Positions 1 through 11,442 are shown, counted from the stretch's first letter. The stretch is DNA of 64,000 nt from Conchocele bisecta (GCA_029237695.1 CM055279.1:57981530-58045529); one strand, 5' to 3'. Made by a program: numbers and translations. The notes: generated by a model from the letters alone, not told the origin.

Positions 1-844
1 GTCATATGTGCATTGATACACATGACAGGTCGGATGCCATGTTTAACGTAATCCAGATCAATTGATCTGAAATTGTTCTATATAAATACATGAGAGATAT
101 GTATAACTGATTGGTGTGTGTGCAGTATATGAATACACATGGCATATGCTACTATCTACAATACAATCATAATTAATTGGTCACTAATGTGATGCATTCA
201 ATTCCATGAAGGTTACGCTGAACATTTAGTCCGAATAACATGACAAATACAGACATTTTCAATGATTTTCTCACAATGACGTCACAATGCCATCATGATA
301 ACGTCACAGTGACGTCATAATTACTTTCTATAATGATTTTTTAAATCCTGATATACATATTCCTATATGTATTTAATACATTTATATAGTATATTATGAC
401 CAGTTTTCATAATGTTGTGTGTTTAAGAATTACTTAGGGTGTTTTTGGCGGCCATCTTATTTTTATGCAAATTCAGTGCTTTCCCCAACGTGCTTTCGGG
501 TTTACACACTCACCAGACCATGCTGAAGCAATTAGTGGTGGGTGAACCTTTATTTTTCTTAGACTATAAGGGGCTAAGGCCCCCTGTTTATTGCCAAAAT
601 GGAATCAGCGGGCCTCAGTGGTAGTGATTATCACATGCCAAAAACTGGCTCTTTACCATTTCCTGCCATCATTTTTGGACAAGTGGTATGGATACATGGG
701 TAGGTGTTAAGGGGCCATTCTAGTTGCTCACCCACATGTACTGGGCCCTATATTTGGATAAATGACCCGTTAATATGGCCCCTTGAACACTTTTCCCCAT
801 CTCCAAACCAGTGGACCGTCCGTCTCTCTGTCCATCACACTTTC
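1..844. other. Non-coding AT-rich sequence
   Basis: No supported gene. Short open frames occur, but none shows a recognisable domain. The stretch holds a cluster of CRE-like palindromes (277-317) and one GGCGGCCATCTT motif near 447-458. The rest is unremarkable. Confidence 0.6.
277..317. promoter_or_regulatory. Cluster of CRE-like palindromes
   Basis: TGACGTCA occurs at 277-284 and 310-317, with a one-base variant (TAACGTCA) between them near 299-306. TGACGTCA is the full consensus for CREB/ATF bZIP factors. Spacing is about 11 to 22 bp centre to centre. No adjacent gene is visible, so a regulatory role is only inferred; the cluster could be a chance product of a short local duplication. Confidence 0.25.
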
Positions 845-1150
845 CAGCTACACATTGTTTGCTTCGTCTATATCTTTGCATTTCCTTATCTTAGGTCCAC
901 CAAAATTCAGCACTACCCTATCCACATTGATACCTTCCCACCCCACACCACCCTCCCCATTTCTTTGAGTGACCTTGATTGTAACTTAACCCTTACCCAG
1001 CTACACCTTGTTGACACAGCTACACCTTGTTTGCTTCGTCTATATCTCTGTATTTCCTAATCCCAGGTCCACCAAACTTCAGCAATGTCCTACTCCTTGA
1101 CCTTTATTTCAACTTAACCTTTTCTCAGCAACACCTTGTTTGAAACAGCT
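845..1150 (+). repeat. Diverged tandem repeat, about 170 bp, 2-2.5 copies
   Basis: The phrase TTTGCTTCGTCTATATCT and a following GGTCCACCAAA recur about 173 bp apart (near 858 and 1030). A further partial copy of the CACCTTGTTTG segment lies near 1130. An open frame crosses part of this stretch but has no domain and simply follows the repeat. Confidence 0.6.
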
Positions 1151-1159
1151 ACAATCACT

Positions 1160-1205
1160 AAAATGGGGGCATCGCTTACAGACATAATTTTTCTAGTTCA
1201 ATATA
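1160..1205 (+). repeat. Fragment of dispersed repeat (RepM)
   Basis: The segment GGGGGCATCGCTTACAGAC followed by TTTTTCTAGTT matches copies at 17140-17200 and 18905-18955, which read GGGGGCATCACCTGTGTC or similar followed by CTTTTCTA. It is a short old fragment. Confidence 0.45.
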
Positions 1206-2501
1206 TTTTATGCAAATTGTCTCAAATAAAACAACAATGTCATAAAAATGGGATCTGTGAATCACATTTTTGACAAGATGATTAGTTATTTTTTAAATAT
1301 CTCAATTTAAATGTTCCAATATTATTAGGGCAAAATTTGAAAAAAAATGGGTATTGAATCATAGGGAGGGGACGTTTTATTCATAATAATAGGCAAAATA
1401 CACCACACCACACTACAATCTACTATAATAAACAGAATGGAGGCAATATACTGGAAGTTGACCTTTAAACATGCTACTCAACTTTCTCTTCAAACAGATC
1501 AATTTATTGCATTTTCAACCAAAATACCGATGCCATGACACGCCCTACGAGGGCTGAACAGTAAACTTTTGGATTAGTCGGTTGCATGCACACACGCCAA
1601 ACGGGCGACTATATCACGGAGTCCGCAAGGGCGCGCGACAACAATTAGGTCACTGTGACCTTCTCCAGTGAGTACAGCCTATATCACACACATAGACACT
1701 TTGACTGACTTCAATAAAACTCATACAGATTATCAGAAGCTATGAGTTTATATGTAACATAGTCACTTTGACCTATAATTACATCACTAACATAGTCTGT
1801 CAGTGTGACCTATTATGATCCATGTATGTTGGCGTATAACTACAATGTTATTTGACGGATTTTAATAAAACATTGCACGCTGGTGCGGAATAAAACTACC
1901 AATGTGTGTACATGCTAATTAGGTCACTGTGATTTCGGCTTATATGGCCATCTGTGATTGACCTCATTGACCATTTGAGTTATAAACATCAATATATGAT
2001 AGCCCAAGCAGTGAGGACTGAATACAGAATAACACCAACTCTAGCTATTTCTATAAATGAGGTAACACTACTTTCCATGCTCCAGTGATTTCAACCAATA
2101 AAATATAAGCTATTTGACCAACTTCAATAAATCATATTACTGATACAGATTAACATATGGTAGTCTAAGTGTATATGGCCCAGCTGGCAAACAGGACCTT
2201 ACAACATATGAGACAAGTGTTTCCCCCCCCAGATCAGCCTGCAATCCATGCAGTCCGATCAGTGACTACAATGTTCTCTGTTCAGTCACAAAACTGTACT
2301 TGCTGTTTCTAGTAAACATATTAGAATCAAATTCCATGATGATCATGATCTGCATTGGTTAGAACTGTCATATGGACCATTTTAACAGCCGCTGGCCTAT
2401 ATATGCTATCAAAATCACTTTGACCTATAATTAGGTCACTGTGATGATTTTTTGTTTGGTTACTCACTGTCATCTACTTTTCATGATCCAGATATTTTGG
2501 C
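1206..2501. repeat. Intergenic stretch of diverged repeat units
   Basis: No gene is seen. Two phrases recur: TAATTAGGTCACTGTGA (near 1644, 1916, 2430, and a variant near 3362) and a TTTGAC...TTCAATAAA segment (near 1700, 1851, 2116). A third, CACGCTGGTGC, appears near 1876 and 3319. They look like old, shuffled copies of one repeat family. The remainder is AT-rich filler. Confidence 0.5.
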
Positions 2502-2988
2502 TTAAAGGTCAAGTAAACCCCAAAATTATTTTTGATTATAAAGATAGAGAATGCTAATACAAACTAAATGTCAAAAACCCTATGCATAAACATTCCAACT
2601 CATTCAAAAGTTTTGGAGATTTATATTTCTGCATAAATTATGCAAATTTTCCACCAATGCAATTACAAGTAATGCTTTTAAAACACATTTTACTGTGAAT
2701 AAAAATGTTATTTTGCTTAGAATATTTTGTTTTAGTATACATAAATAATTTCATAGAATAAAATGATGCAGGACATAAACATTCAAATTATTATAAATAC
2801 ATTTGAACAATTGTTGTTCATTATAATGGACATGCATATTTCAGCTAATTAAATATTTCAAATCTTTGTAACATTTTAATTATTTGTTCTTTTTTATGCG
2901 GTTTTTGACATTTGGTTTGCATTGACATTATTTATTTTGGTACCTAAAATACTAAGACAAAAATTGTTGGTGTTTACTTGTCCTTTAA
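2502..2988. mobile_element. MITE with TTAA target duplication
   Basis: The element body is 2506-2984. The left end reads AGGTCAAGTAAACCCCAA and the reverse complement of the right end reads AGGACAAGTAAACACCAA. Similarity continues inward for roughly 90 bp, including a shared AAATGTCAAAAACC. TTAA flanks both ends (2502-2505 and 2985-2988). The 479-bp interior is very AT-rich and non-coding. A TTAA duplication with AGG-type ends is known for piggyBac and Kolobok transposons; which of these mobilised it cannot be told here. Confidence 0.75.
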
Positions 2989-3019
2989 GACTAGAAAGTT
3001 ATTTGACTGATGTTAATCA

Positions 3020-3375
3020 CGCTGGTGCTGATTGGTTGAATATTGGTGTTTAACGGCCTATCAACAGCTAAGGTATTTTAAGGCCGGGCCAACAAGTTGA
3101 AATTAGAATATCCTGACCTGGTGTCAGGTCCATGCCACACCAGAGTCACTTAGCTCCAACCGCAAAAGTAATAGGACTAGCTCTAATCTTATTACTTTCT
3201 TAATGGGGTATAACAAGATTTGGCTCTCAAGTATCAGGAGCCAAAATGTACATGAGGGCCAAACCATGAACGCCGATCGGTAAATTATCCTTCGCATGCT
3301 CCCAACCATCCACCGACCACGCTGGTGCTGAATAACACTATCAATCACTGTTGCATATGCTAATTAGGTCACTAT
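3020..3375 (+). repeat. Dispersed repeat R1, copy 1 (truncated)
   Basis: Contains the R1 phrases GGCCTATCAACAGCTAAGG, AAGGCCGGGCCAAC, AATATCCTGACCTGGTG and CTTAGCTCCAACC, in the same order as copies at 3800-4195 and 55565-55890. It lacks the segment between the first and second halves that copy 2 retains. No coding capacity. Confidence 0.75.
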
Positions 3376-3799
3376 AACCTATTTTTTAAATAACGTTTGT
3401 AGTGGTATAAAGCGCGGGGGCATATTGACTGCCTGTCTTTGTTATTATTATTATTATTTCTATTATTGAGCCTGAGGGCAAAGATCAAGATATAGCTTGC
3501 ACTGATATCGAAACAGATTTTGACAAAACTTTTGGGGATGATGATTATCCATGTAATCATTTTAAAAATGTATGAAAGCATTCCAACAAAAGATAAAACT
3601 AGGTCAGTCACTCAGACTCCCTCTGTTTGAGATGGGTTATTCCAAGATTCAAGACGACTGGATATACAGTTTTTCAGAAAATGAGCTAAATGCAAAAACT
3701 TAACGTGGAAACGCTGTACCTATGTCCCACTTCTGCTACATGTAATACAGATGTGACAAAAATTGACAGTAATCCATTACACTTGGCAGATTGATTATT
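3376..3799. other. Spacer between R1 copies
   Basis: No gene. It holds a short run of TTA/ATT trinucleotides near 3440-3460. An open frame on the minus strand (3372-3611) partly follows that run and has no recognisable domain. Confidence 0.5.
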
Positions 3800-4195
3800 G
3801 ATTGTTGGTGTTTAAACGGCCTATCAACAGCTAAGGTCATTTAAGGCCGGGCCAACGGGTCCATATTCAACGTGTCCATAATGAGGAAAATTCCCAACAT
3901 CAGAGCTCAATATTTACAGAAACTATATATTCAGCCCTGAAATTAGAATATCCTGACCTGGTGCCAGGCCCATGCCACATCAGAGTCACTTAGCTCCAAC
4001 CACAAAAGTAATAGGACTAGCTCTAATCGTATTACTTTCTTAGGGGAATAAAATGATTTAGCTCTCAAGTATCGGAAGCCAAAATGTACAGGAGGGCCAA
4101 ACCATGTAAGTCGGCATTCCGGTAAGGATGAACCCCGATCGTTGAATTACCCGTCACATACTCCCGACCAACCACCCAACAAATTGTAGTGTACT
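3800..4195 (+). repeat. Dispersed repeat R1, copy 2 (fullest)
   Basis: Runs from TTGGTGTTTAAACGGCC through AAGGCCGGGCCAACGGGT, GAGGAAAATTCCCAACATC, the CTTAGCTCCAACC block and AAGTCGGCATTCCGG to CCACCCAACAAA. It is the longest copy here. The family has no open frame and looks like a short non-autonomous retroposon or a conserved tail of a larger element (inference). Confidence 0.75.
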
Positions 4196-5599
4196 ATGGA
4201 GGTTTTATTAAAGGTGTTATATATATGTACTTGTATTTTTGTTCAATATGAAAATATTCTAATCAAGTGATATTTTTATAGTTTTCAATGAAACTATAGT
4301 AAACTACGTTTGTACATCCGTTCTACCCTGTGATCAGAGTGCTTAAAAAAAAACAACAAGCAGGACAAGTCTTAGTTACATTGTTTAATATAACTGAACA
4401 CAGAAACTTGAACAAAACCTCTCTGGAGACTAAGATGTCAAACCAAGAGGGCCCTGATAGGCCTATATTGCTCCCATGAGTATATGGACACAAATATGAT
4501 ATACTGTCCTGAAGACATATGTCAAGAGTGGCATATAGTGAAAATAAGCCCTGCCCACAGCAGCCATGCTTTTGACGTAATTATCTGACCTAAACAATAT
4601 TGGTAGAGGGTCAGCCAAGGTGAAATTATAATGAAATCTGTCCAGTGGTTTCAGACAAGAAGATTTTCATAGAACGCCTATATTCTCGTGAATAGTTACA
4701 GGCGTTCTATAATTACAATCGGTCGATGGGCCGAATGGGGTTCGCTGCGGGAAACTTCGTAAAATGAAAGTGTGTCAATACCAACAAGCTATACGTTAGT
4801 TCAATATTGAAACATGCTAACTCCTGTAAACATTGATAGGTTATATTAAAATAATAATACGCATGTAATTTGCAAAAAAATAGCTTCCCAATGAAATTTA
4901 GTTTAAATAGATTATCCCGTATGGAGCCTCATTTAGAACGTGTGGTACACATAGTCATTATTTGAACCTTTTTACTAAACGCCATAGTGTCATGTGTCCA
5001 ATTTATTGGACACAGGACACTTTTTTTTAATGTAATATACCAACCAATAACAAATTTACGTTTAAAAAGTCAGCTATTTGTTGTTAAATGCGATTGTATT
5101 TTCATTGTGACGTCATACTATATTTCGTGTTAATTATGGTTAATTATAGTTACGCTATAAAAAGTAATTCGGAAAATAAAATCTTTTAAAAGGTATATAC
5201 GTTTGCTATATCCACAATTCAATCAACTAATAACATACATGTATAATATAAGGAAGTGAGTGTTGTCATTATATATTTGTTACTGGCTTTATTTTAGTTT
5301 ACCTGCCAAACGCGTAATACTACAATGATTGGTCATATTGCCATTACACGTACTGTAGCTACAATATGCGTAGCGGTAATCGGCGAGAGCGGAAGTATGA
5401 CTATTCATTCTACACGTACTGGTCCAAGCCATCGTGAAATGATTGCTGCCTTCATTGTTGATAAGCTCTAAATACGGAAGTACAGATACTCATTGTGTAC
5501 TCGACGATTTGTGAATGCTACAGACGTACATTTCTACAAATTTGCTAAAGTTGAGAGGACAATACGGCGACAGCCAAGACGCATCAATAATTGACCTAC
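4196..5599. other. Intergenic sequence with two small hairpins
   Basis: No gene is recognised. A hairpin with 11-bp arms (ATAGAACGCCT ... AGGCGTTCTAT) lies at about 4668-4713. A palindrome TGTGTCCAATTTATTGGACA lies near 4994-5015. A TGACGTCA site is at 5108-5115. Confidence 0.5.
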
Positions 5600-5830
5600 A
5601 TTTTACATAAGTCTACAGGGATTCTCTAGATTATCGGACAAAAATGGCAGTTGTTTTATGATATTTTTCTTAAAATAGCAGCTACGGGCATAAAATGTTC
5701 ACAGAACAATCGTCGGTTCTTGCTTTCTCAACGCATGCAAACTATTTAGCAAACTGTACCATCTTTCTCACATAAAATTAGGTCAGATCATCAGTCGTAA
5801 GATTGCCCCAAAATTAACATCGACAATCAA
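5600..5830 (+). repeat. Dispersed repeat shared with 31230-31480, cut by gap
   Basis: The reverse complement of this stretch matches 31230-31480. Shared phrases include CACAGAACAATC near 5700 (GATTGTTCTGTG near 31360) and AGTCGTAAGATTGCCC near 5793 (GGGCAATCTTACGGCTG near 31254). The copy runs into the run of N, so its end is not visible. Confidence 0.65.
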
Positions 5831-6330
5831 NNNNNNNNNNNNNNNNNNNNNNNNNNNNNNNNNNNNNNNNNNNNNNNNNNNNNNNNNNNNNNNNNNNNNN
5901 NNNNNNNNNNNNNNNNNNNNNNNNNNNNNNNNNNNNNNNNNNNNNNNNNNNNNNNNNNNNNNNNNNNNNNNNNNNNNNNNNNNNNNNNNNNNNNNNNNNN
6001 NNNNNNNNNNNNNNNNNNNNNNNNNNNNNNNNNNNNNNNNNNNNNNNNNNNNNNNNNNNNNNNNNNNNNNNNNNNNNNNNNNNNNNNNNNNNNNNNNNNN
6101 NNNNNNNNNNNNNNNNNNNNNNNNNNNNNNNNNNNNNNNNNNNNNNNNNNNNNNNNNNNNNNNNNNNNNNNNNNNNNNNNNNNNNNNNNNNNNNNNNNNN
6201 NNNNNNNNNNNNNNNNNNNNNNNNNNNNNNNNNNNNNNNNNNNNNNNNNNNNNNNNNNNNNNNNNNNNNNNNNNNNNNNNNNNNNNNNNNNNNNNNNNNN
6301 NNNNNNNNNNNNNNNNNNNNNNNNNNNNNN
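5831..6330. other. Assembly gap of 500 N
   Basis: Exactly 500 unknown bases, a conventional placeholder length. The real size may differ. Open frames reported through it are artefacts. Confidence 0.99.
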
Positions 6331-6669
6331 AACTGAAGAGTGAGCAACTGCGCATAAGGTATGTTTTCTCATCTGGCGGCCCAAATATAGCATGGCATCA
6401 TGCCATGTGTAGATGTCAAATAAAACCGGTTTAATATATAACGGTTATGTGAATGATTGCGAGTTACAAGTAACGGCAAAACCATTGCACCCCTATCTAT
6501 AAAATGAACTCATATGCGGGTCAAAGGTCAAGCCGACAGGTCAGCTTGAATCTACAATACATGTATAAGACAATACACACTAAATAATGGGAGTTGACCG
6601 AAAGCATTACTTATCGCGGTCATCTCCTTATTGCAGGCACTACACAGAGGCAAGGTATGGTCAATATTT
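6331..6669. other. Short intergenic stretch
   Basis: Nothing recognisable. It begins directly after the assembly gap, so it may be the interior of a larger unseen element. Confidence 0.5.
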
Positions 6670-7432
6670 GGAGCGCAGTGGTCTAGGGGTTAGAGCGTCG
6701 GGCTTCTGATCCAAGGGTCGTAGGTTCGATTGGAAGCGTTGCGTGTCTTTGAGCAAGACATTTTATCCACACTGCTTAAGTTTATCCAACTGTAAACGGG
6801 TACCGATAATTCGTAGTTGCTCAGTGACTTGCATTGTGACTTGTTGACTTCAGTTTTGTGATGTTCTCTTATCTCATTTATTATAGTTTTGTTTGAGCAT
6901 TTCACTTATCTATCATCATTATACAATTGCATTTTCCTTGTTTATAGTGACTATTATTCGTTCTTATTACTTGTGATTTTGTTCCAGTTTCATGTATTGT
7001 CCCGTAGAGACACGATGGCAGGGTAAGTGGGAGGTTAGCGGCGCCGCGCTAACCAGGTTTAACACCCCAGTGGAGATATCTTCACTGACCGTTCTAAGGC
7101 GGAAGCCTTGTTGTCGTGTCTTCTTGTGTTTTATTGTTTCTAAATTTTATCTGCTAGGACCGTTATTATTTTCTTAGTGAATCTTTGGGGGAATTGTTTT
7201 GTGGAGCTTTTGTTGTATTTTGTGTTTTTTTTGCTATTGAATGTTGTTATTGGTTTTGTTGGGGACCGTACACCGCTGGTTGTGGAGTGCAGTTTTGCCA
7301 TGTTGAAGTCTCTGCAACCACCTTTGTACCCGTGCCATAGTTATATATGGTTGTATTGTTACCGTTTAGTTTGTCCTTGCTCATTGGCCCCTTTAGGGTT
7401 TATATCTCTATTTTGCGTGTAGAAAAAAAAAT
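6670..7432 (+). mobile_element. tRNA-derived SINE-like composite retroposon
   Basis: The first 70 bp look tRNA-derived: GCAGTGGTCTAGGGGTTAG resembles a pol III A box region and GGTTCGATTGG resembles a B box. Next comes GTGTCTTTGAGCAAGAC, which resembles the conserved central domain found in several animal SINE families. The following 600 bp are T-rich, end in an A-run (7424-7431) and hold unrelated open frames without domains (6992-7177, 7177-7422). Whether it is one long SINE or a SINE next to another retroposed sequence is not clear. The A-tail supports retroposition. Confidence 0.55.
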
Positions 7433-7768
7433 ACTTACTTGAGAATACATATCAGTGATTTGAGAGAATTGAGGGTAAATACGAATTATCGGCTTCTCTC
7501 TAAAATAAAAATGGGCCAAATAGAAGTTATTAAATATAGCTTAAGTATGAGCATAAGCTCATAATCGGTATCTATACCATTAAGTCATTAAGTCAATAGT
7601 ACCTATACATTGATATAATAACAACTGTATAATAATTCAAAATGCTAAGGCTATGATATTCACGTATTTGTTAAAGGGCATAGATGCATATATTAACATT
7701 AAAAGGAAAGTCTGGATGAGAGAAGAGAGAACGGGTTATTCGAGCCAGCATGTTACATTGTACATCCT
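7433..7768. other. AT-rich spacer
   Basis: No gene, RNA or clear repeat recognised. Confidence 0.5.
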
Positions 7769-8051
7769 ATCAGAGACATATGAGCCAGACTCTGAGAAAA
7801 CCACATAATTGCTTGTCCGTAATTGGCCGAAAATGCTTTACAAAAATAACTATATGTTTCGTAAATAACGTCGAATGTTGGCAAAAAAATTAATTCCGCA
7901 TATGCTCAGTATTTTTTTGTCAACTTTCGACGTCGTTTACGGAAACTATATAACGTTTCATCGATTTCATTTCAGGCGATATACGTCAGTGCGATAAGGG
8001 TTGATATGTCATAGCCGGGCTCATATAATACATGTATTATATGTCTCTGAT
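7769..8051. mobile_element. Short inverted-repeat element (MITE-like)
   Basis: The ends read ATCAGAGACATAT and its complement ATATGTCTCTGAT, with GAGCC just inside both ends. An inner pair of arms also matches inverted: TTTCGTAAATAACGTCGAA near 7858 and TTCGACGTCGTTTACGGAAA near 7925. The 283-bp sequence has no coding capacity. I could not define a target duplication. Confidence 0.55.
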
Positions 8052-8109
8052 CATATATACATCTAGCATTACTCACAATAATATACAATCATATTGGTAA
8101 TATATTGGT

Positions 8110-8600
8110 TTTAATGAACAAAGTGCATCACATAACTATGGAGCAAAATGCATTGAGTCTTATATCAGAATAACGAGTGCAACTAAGCAAAACGTGGTCG
8201 GAACTCTCAATACAACCGCAGGCAGTGACTGGGTATAAAATTACGACGGAAAATGTGATCATTGAGAGAGATACACTGTAGTCTAAGTCAACTCTCAATA
8301 CAACCGCATGCAGTACAGAGTGGACTGGGTACAAAATTATAACGGAAAATGTGATCATTGCATGAGATAGCTACACTGTAGTCTAAGTCAACTCTCAATA
8401 CAATCGTATACAGTACAGAATGGACTGGGTACAAAATTACGACCGAAAATGTGATAATTGAGACAGCTACACTGTAGTCTAAGTCTCGCATGTAGTATTT
8501 GACCCATTCCTGAGCCTACGTAATAGTAGTCTGGTATGACAGATGGTATTCCACTAATTGCTTGTTTAAATGCGGTCAAAGATCGATTGTTTCCCACATA
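8110..8600 (-). pseudogene. Non-LTR retrotransposon 3' end with triplicated segment
   Basis: Read on the minus strand, the start matches the C-terminal region of the retrotransposon at 41440-41600. Shared features are a QILHAR motif, a CS-LN pair and the cysteine knuckle region (CGCIES...HVLLSCTRY here, CTCGATETTSHFLLYC there). Known non-LTR polymerases end in such a Cys-His region. Between the two halves a roughly 90-100 bp segment is repeated three times (near 8201, 8290 and 8389), shifting the frame. It is a 5'-truncated dead copy; no reverse transcriptase domain is present. Confidence 0.7.
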
Positions 8601-9975
8601 CAAATCAATATTGTGACAGACTCAAAGAGTAGATGGCAACAAAGCATTGTAGTATATAGTTGTTCTGGTTTGGGGTATTTGAAAATGTTCAGAGTTTCGT
8701 AATGGCTAATTTGAGCCATCGCCTACTCGTGGAGCGAGGATATACGATATATATGTTGGGACAAGACCATTTACAATTTGTATAACATTACATGTATGCA
8801 TGATTTGGAATGGGAGATTTAAAATGCGACGAATATGCCAATTGAGGATGATCGAGGTCGTTCACACAACTTGTTCATTAAATATCGACTATGTGTGAAT
8901 ATGTGGTCCTCAGACTGATTGTTCATTTGACTGCACTGCATGCTAGTTTTAAACATGCGTGCTTAGCTATGTTTAAATAACTCACATTTTTTTCTCGAAT
9001 ATCACTTTGTGTTGTAGGCATTACCACAAATACTGTTATGTTGATTAAATTCACGCGCATTGTATATCAATATTCATGGCATGACTTCAGTTAAAGGTAC
9101 TCTGTCACACTTAAGGTTTCGCAATAATAATATATTGCTTGACAATGACAATGGCACACATATGCTACTATCAAGAATTTAATTGAGGCAGTTATTATTC
9201 CTGTTTATTTAAATATGCAAATATGTCAAAATATAATATGGTATGCTACATCGACATCTAGTTATCCATAAGATGAGTTTGATAGCTGGATCGTTACAGA
9301 ACACCATTGATATGCAATACCAAATTATCTCCCCTATATATTCATTTGAAATAAGGAATACACACATTATTACTAAACCAAGTGGAGCTTAATAATGGAT
9401 TGAAATTGTGCTTTCGATTGGTATTACTATGATGTATTCTATAACAGTGAAAATTAGATATTGTTATTTTACAACATCATTCATGACAGACCACCTGTAA
9501 CATATTTATGTTTCTTGGTGTCTTTTGTGATGACGACAGTAAGGTATAATATTTTTTTAAATAACAAAAATGTGTTCATAACATAAAATCATTATTAATT
9601 ATGATGAGTCATAGTTAACACAAATGATTTATATTATGGTGCTGACATGCAGTATCCCGCCAATAAGTAAGTAATCCATGTACATAATTGAATGTGTTGT
9701 TCCACATAAAACTTAACTTGATTACCTTACTGATATTGTCTATAATGGTGATCACTGTTGCACAAATTCGTGTTGTAAATTACATAGCAAAGCTGTTTAT
9801 CTCCAAGTGTCTGTGATAAGGCCAATTGTTCATGTAATGTTTCACATAAAATGGCATGTCCGGGATCAGGTGGTAAATGCAATTTGTAACGAGTGTATGC
9901 ACAGACCAACCTACACACTTTATTATTGTGAATAACAAATGTTATTGCATAATGATGGGTACAGAGATTAGCATA
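8601..9975. other. AT-rich intergenic sequence
   Basis: No gene recognised. A 99-codon minus-strand open frame (9727-10026) has no domain and its beginning lies in the arm of an inverted repeat, so I do not call it a gene. Confidence 0.5.
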
Positions 9976-10184
9976 CAGTGATGTCCTCGTAACACCTCGT
10001 GTGTACGCTACGTGGCGATACTTCAAGCAGATTCACATGGATGTGTTCAATCGCGTATCCAGCAGTTGCTATTGTAGGGGAAAGGTTTCTTCTTGCGTTG
10101 TACGGTACTGAGGAGTTCGCATCATTGGACCCAGTATACGCCACGTAGCGTACACACGAGGTGAAGAGAGGACATCACTCAGTG
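9976..10184. repeat. Inverted repeat, arms about 45-50 bp
   Basis: The left arm (9976-10020) contains CACCTCGTGTGTACGCTACG. The right arm (10134-10184) contains its complement, CGTAGCGTACACACGAGGTG. A small indel separates an outer matching block (GTGATGTCCTC and GAGGACATCAC). The spacer is about 113 bp. It could be a MITE with lost ends or a foldback insertion. Confidence 0.7.
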
Positions 10185-10984
10185 GTAGTTTTCAACTATC
10201 CAATCTGCCACTAGATTCGATGTTGCGGGTATTACCTACCGGTGTTGGGTCAGATGATACCTTGTCAACATTGAGAATACACATAAAACCTAAGTTAGAC
10301 TAGGCGGCCATTTTGGCTGTCATTTTACCATCCATCTTGAAAAAATGTTAGTAAAAAAATGCTAAATAGCCTTATTTAATATTTTCCTCAGTGTAATATT
10401 TTATATCTTTCAATATATGGATAAGACTTTTTTTTATAGTTTTTCCTTTATCATATATAACCGTAACATGCGTGATTTGGTGGCCATTTTGGCGGCCATC
10501 TTGGAAGCACCGGTTGAAAGCCCGGGGACTTTTTTTGTCTTGTTCATTAAATTTTTAAAATGTTTTTCCCGAAAAAAATTAGCTTGTTAACGTTAATTTC
10601 CTTGCCAAATTCTAAAATACCTGGCCCAAATGGGTCTTTCCTGCGGTTTAACAGAACATAAAAATGATATTATAAACCTATTATCGAACAGTCTGGCAAT
10701 TAAGGAAATAATGAACACGGTGCAAACAGTTCCTGTTTTAAAGTTGGTACGAACTTTCGCAGTTTTCGGTGGAAAAAACTGATCCGAACTCTGGCACGAA
10801 CAGTCCTGGTGCGAACTTTATCAGGGACGAAATGTCATTGGCCCGGACAAGCCCTTAAGGCTGTAAGTCTTCATTTAAAGAAATTGTTTTTATCTTCGTT
10901 CAAATTGTAATACTGCAGAAAAAGATTCATATGTTTACGTTATACATCATATTATAGGATCTTTAAATTAACACATTTATCTTA
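10185..10984. other. Intergenic stretch with YY1-like motifs
   Basis: No gene. It contains GGCGGCCATTTTGG near 10303 and a double motif GGTGGCCATTTTGGCGGCCA near 10480-10499. See the finding on this recurrent motif. Confidence 0.5.
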
Positions 10985-11440
10985 GGACAGATATCTTAAA
11001 TGAAAACAAAAAATGAGAATCTCTATAATATGTTAGTCATAATATAACTTATTTCGAAAAGCACAGTTATCTTTGTTCAAAATATCATCAATGCACAAAA
11101 ATAAAGAATCTATGTTAGTCATAATATAACTTCTTTAAAAAGCACTGTTATCTTTGTGCAAACTATCATAAATGCACAAAAAATCGAGATTCTCTTTTAG
11201 TTATAATATAACTTCTCTAAAAAAGCACAATTATCTTTGTGCAAAATATCATAAATGCACAAAAAAAGAGAATCTATTTTAGTCATAATATAACTTCTTT
11301 AAAAATCACTGTCATCCTTGTGCAAACTATCATAAATGCACAACAAATCGAGATTTGTCTTTTACTCATAATATAACTTCTCTAAAAAAGCACAATTGTC
11401 CTTGTGTAAAATATCATGAATGCATCAGAAATCCATGATC
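10985..11440 (+). repeat. Tandem array, 83-bp unit, five copies
   Basis: The phrase TAATATAACTT recurs with starts near 11033, 11116, 11198, 11280 and 11364, a period of 82-84 bp. Each unit carries ATAAATGCACAA or a close variant. Copies alternate between two subtypes (CACTGT...CAAACTATC and CACAAT...CAAAATATC), giving a 166-bp higher-order dimer. No coding capacity. Confidence 0.9.
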
Positions 11441-11442
11441 TA

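Noticed and set aside
704..1060. 118-codon open frame as a gene
   Set aside because: It crosses a diverged tandem repeat and has no domain or plausible coding pattern.
5783..6393. Long open frames on the minus strand
   Set aside because: They consist almost wholly of unknown bases from the assembly gap.
9727..10026. 99-codon minus-strand open frame
   Set aside because: No recognised motif, and its beginning lies in the arm of an inverted repeat.
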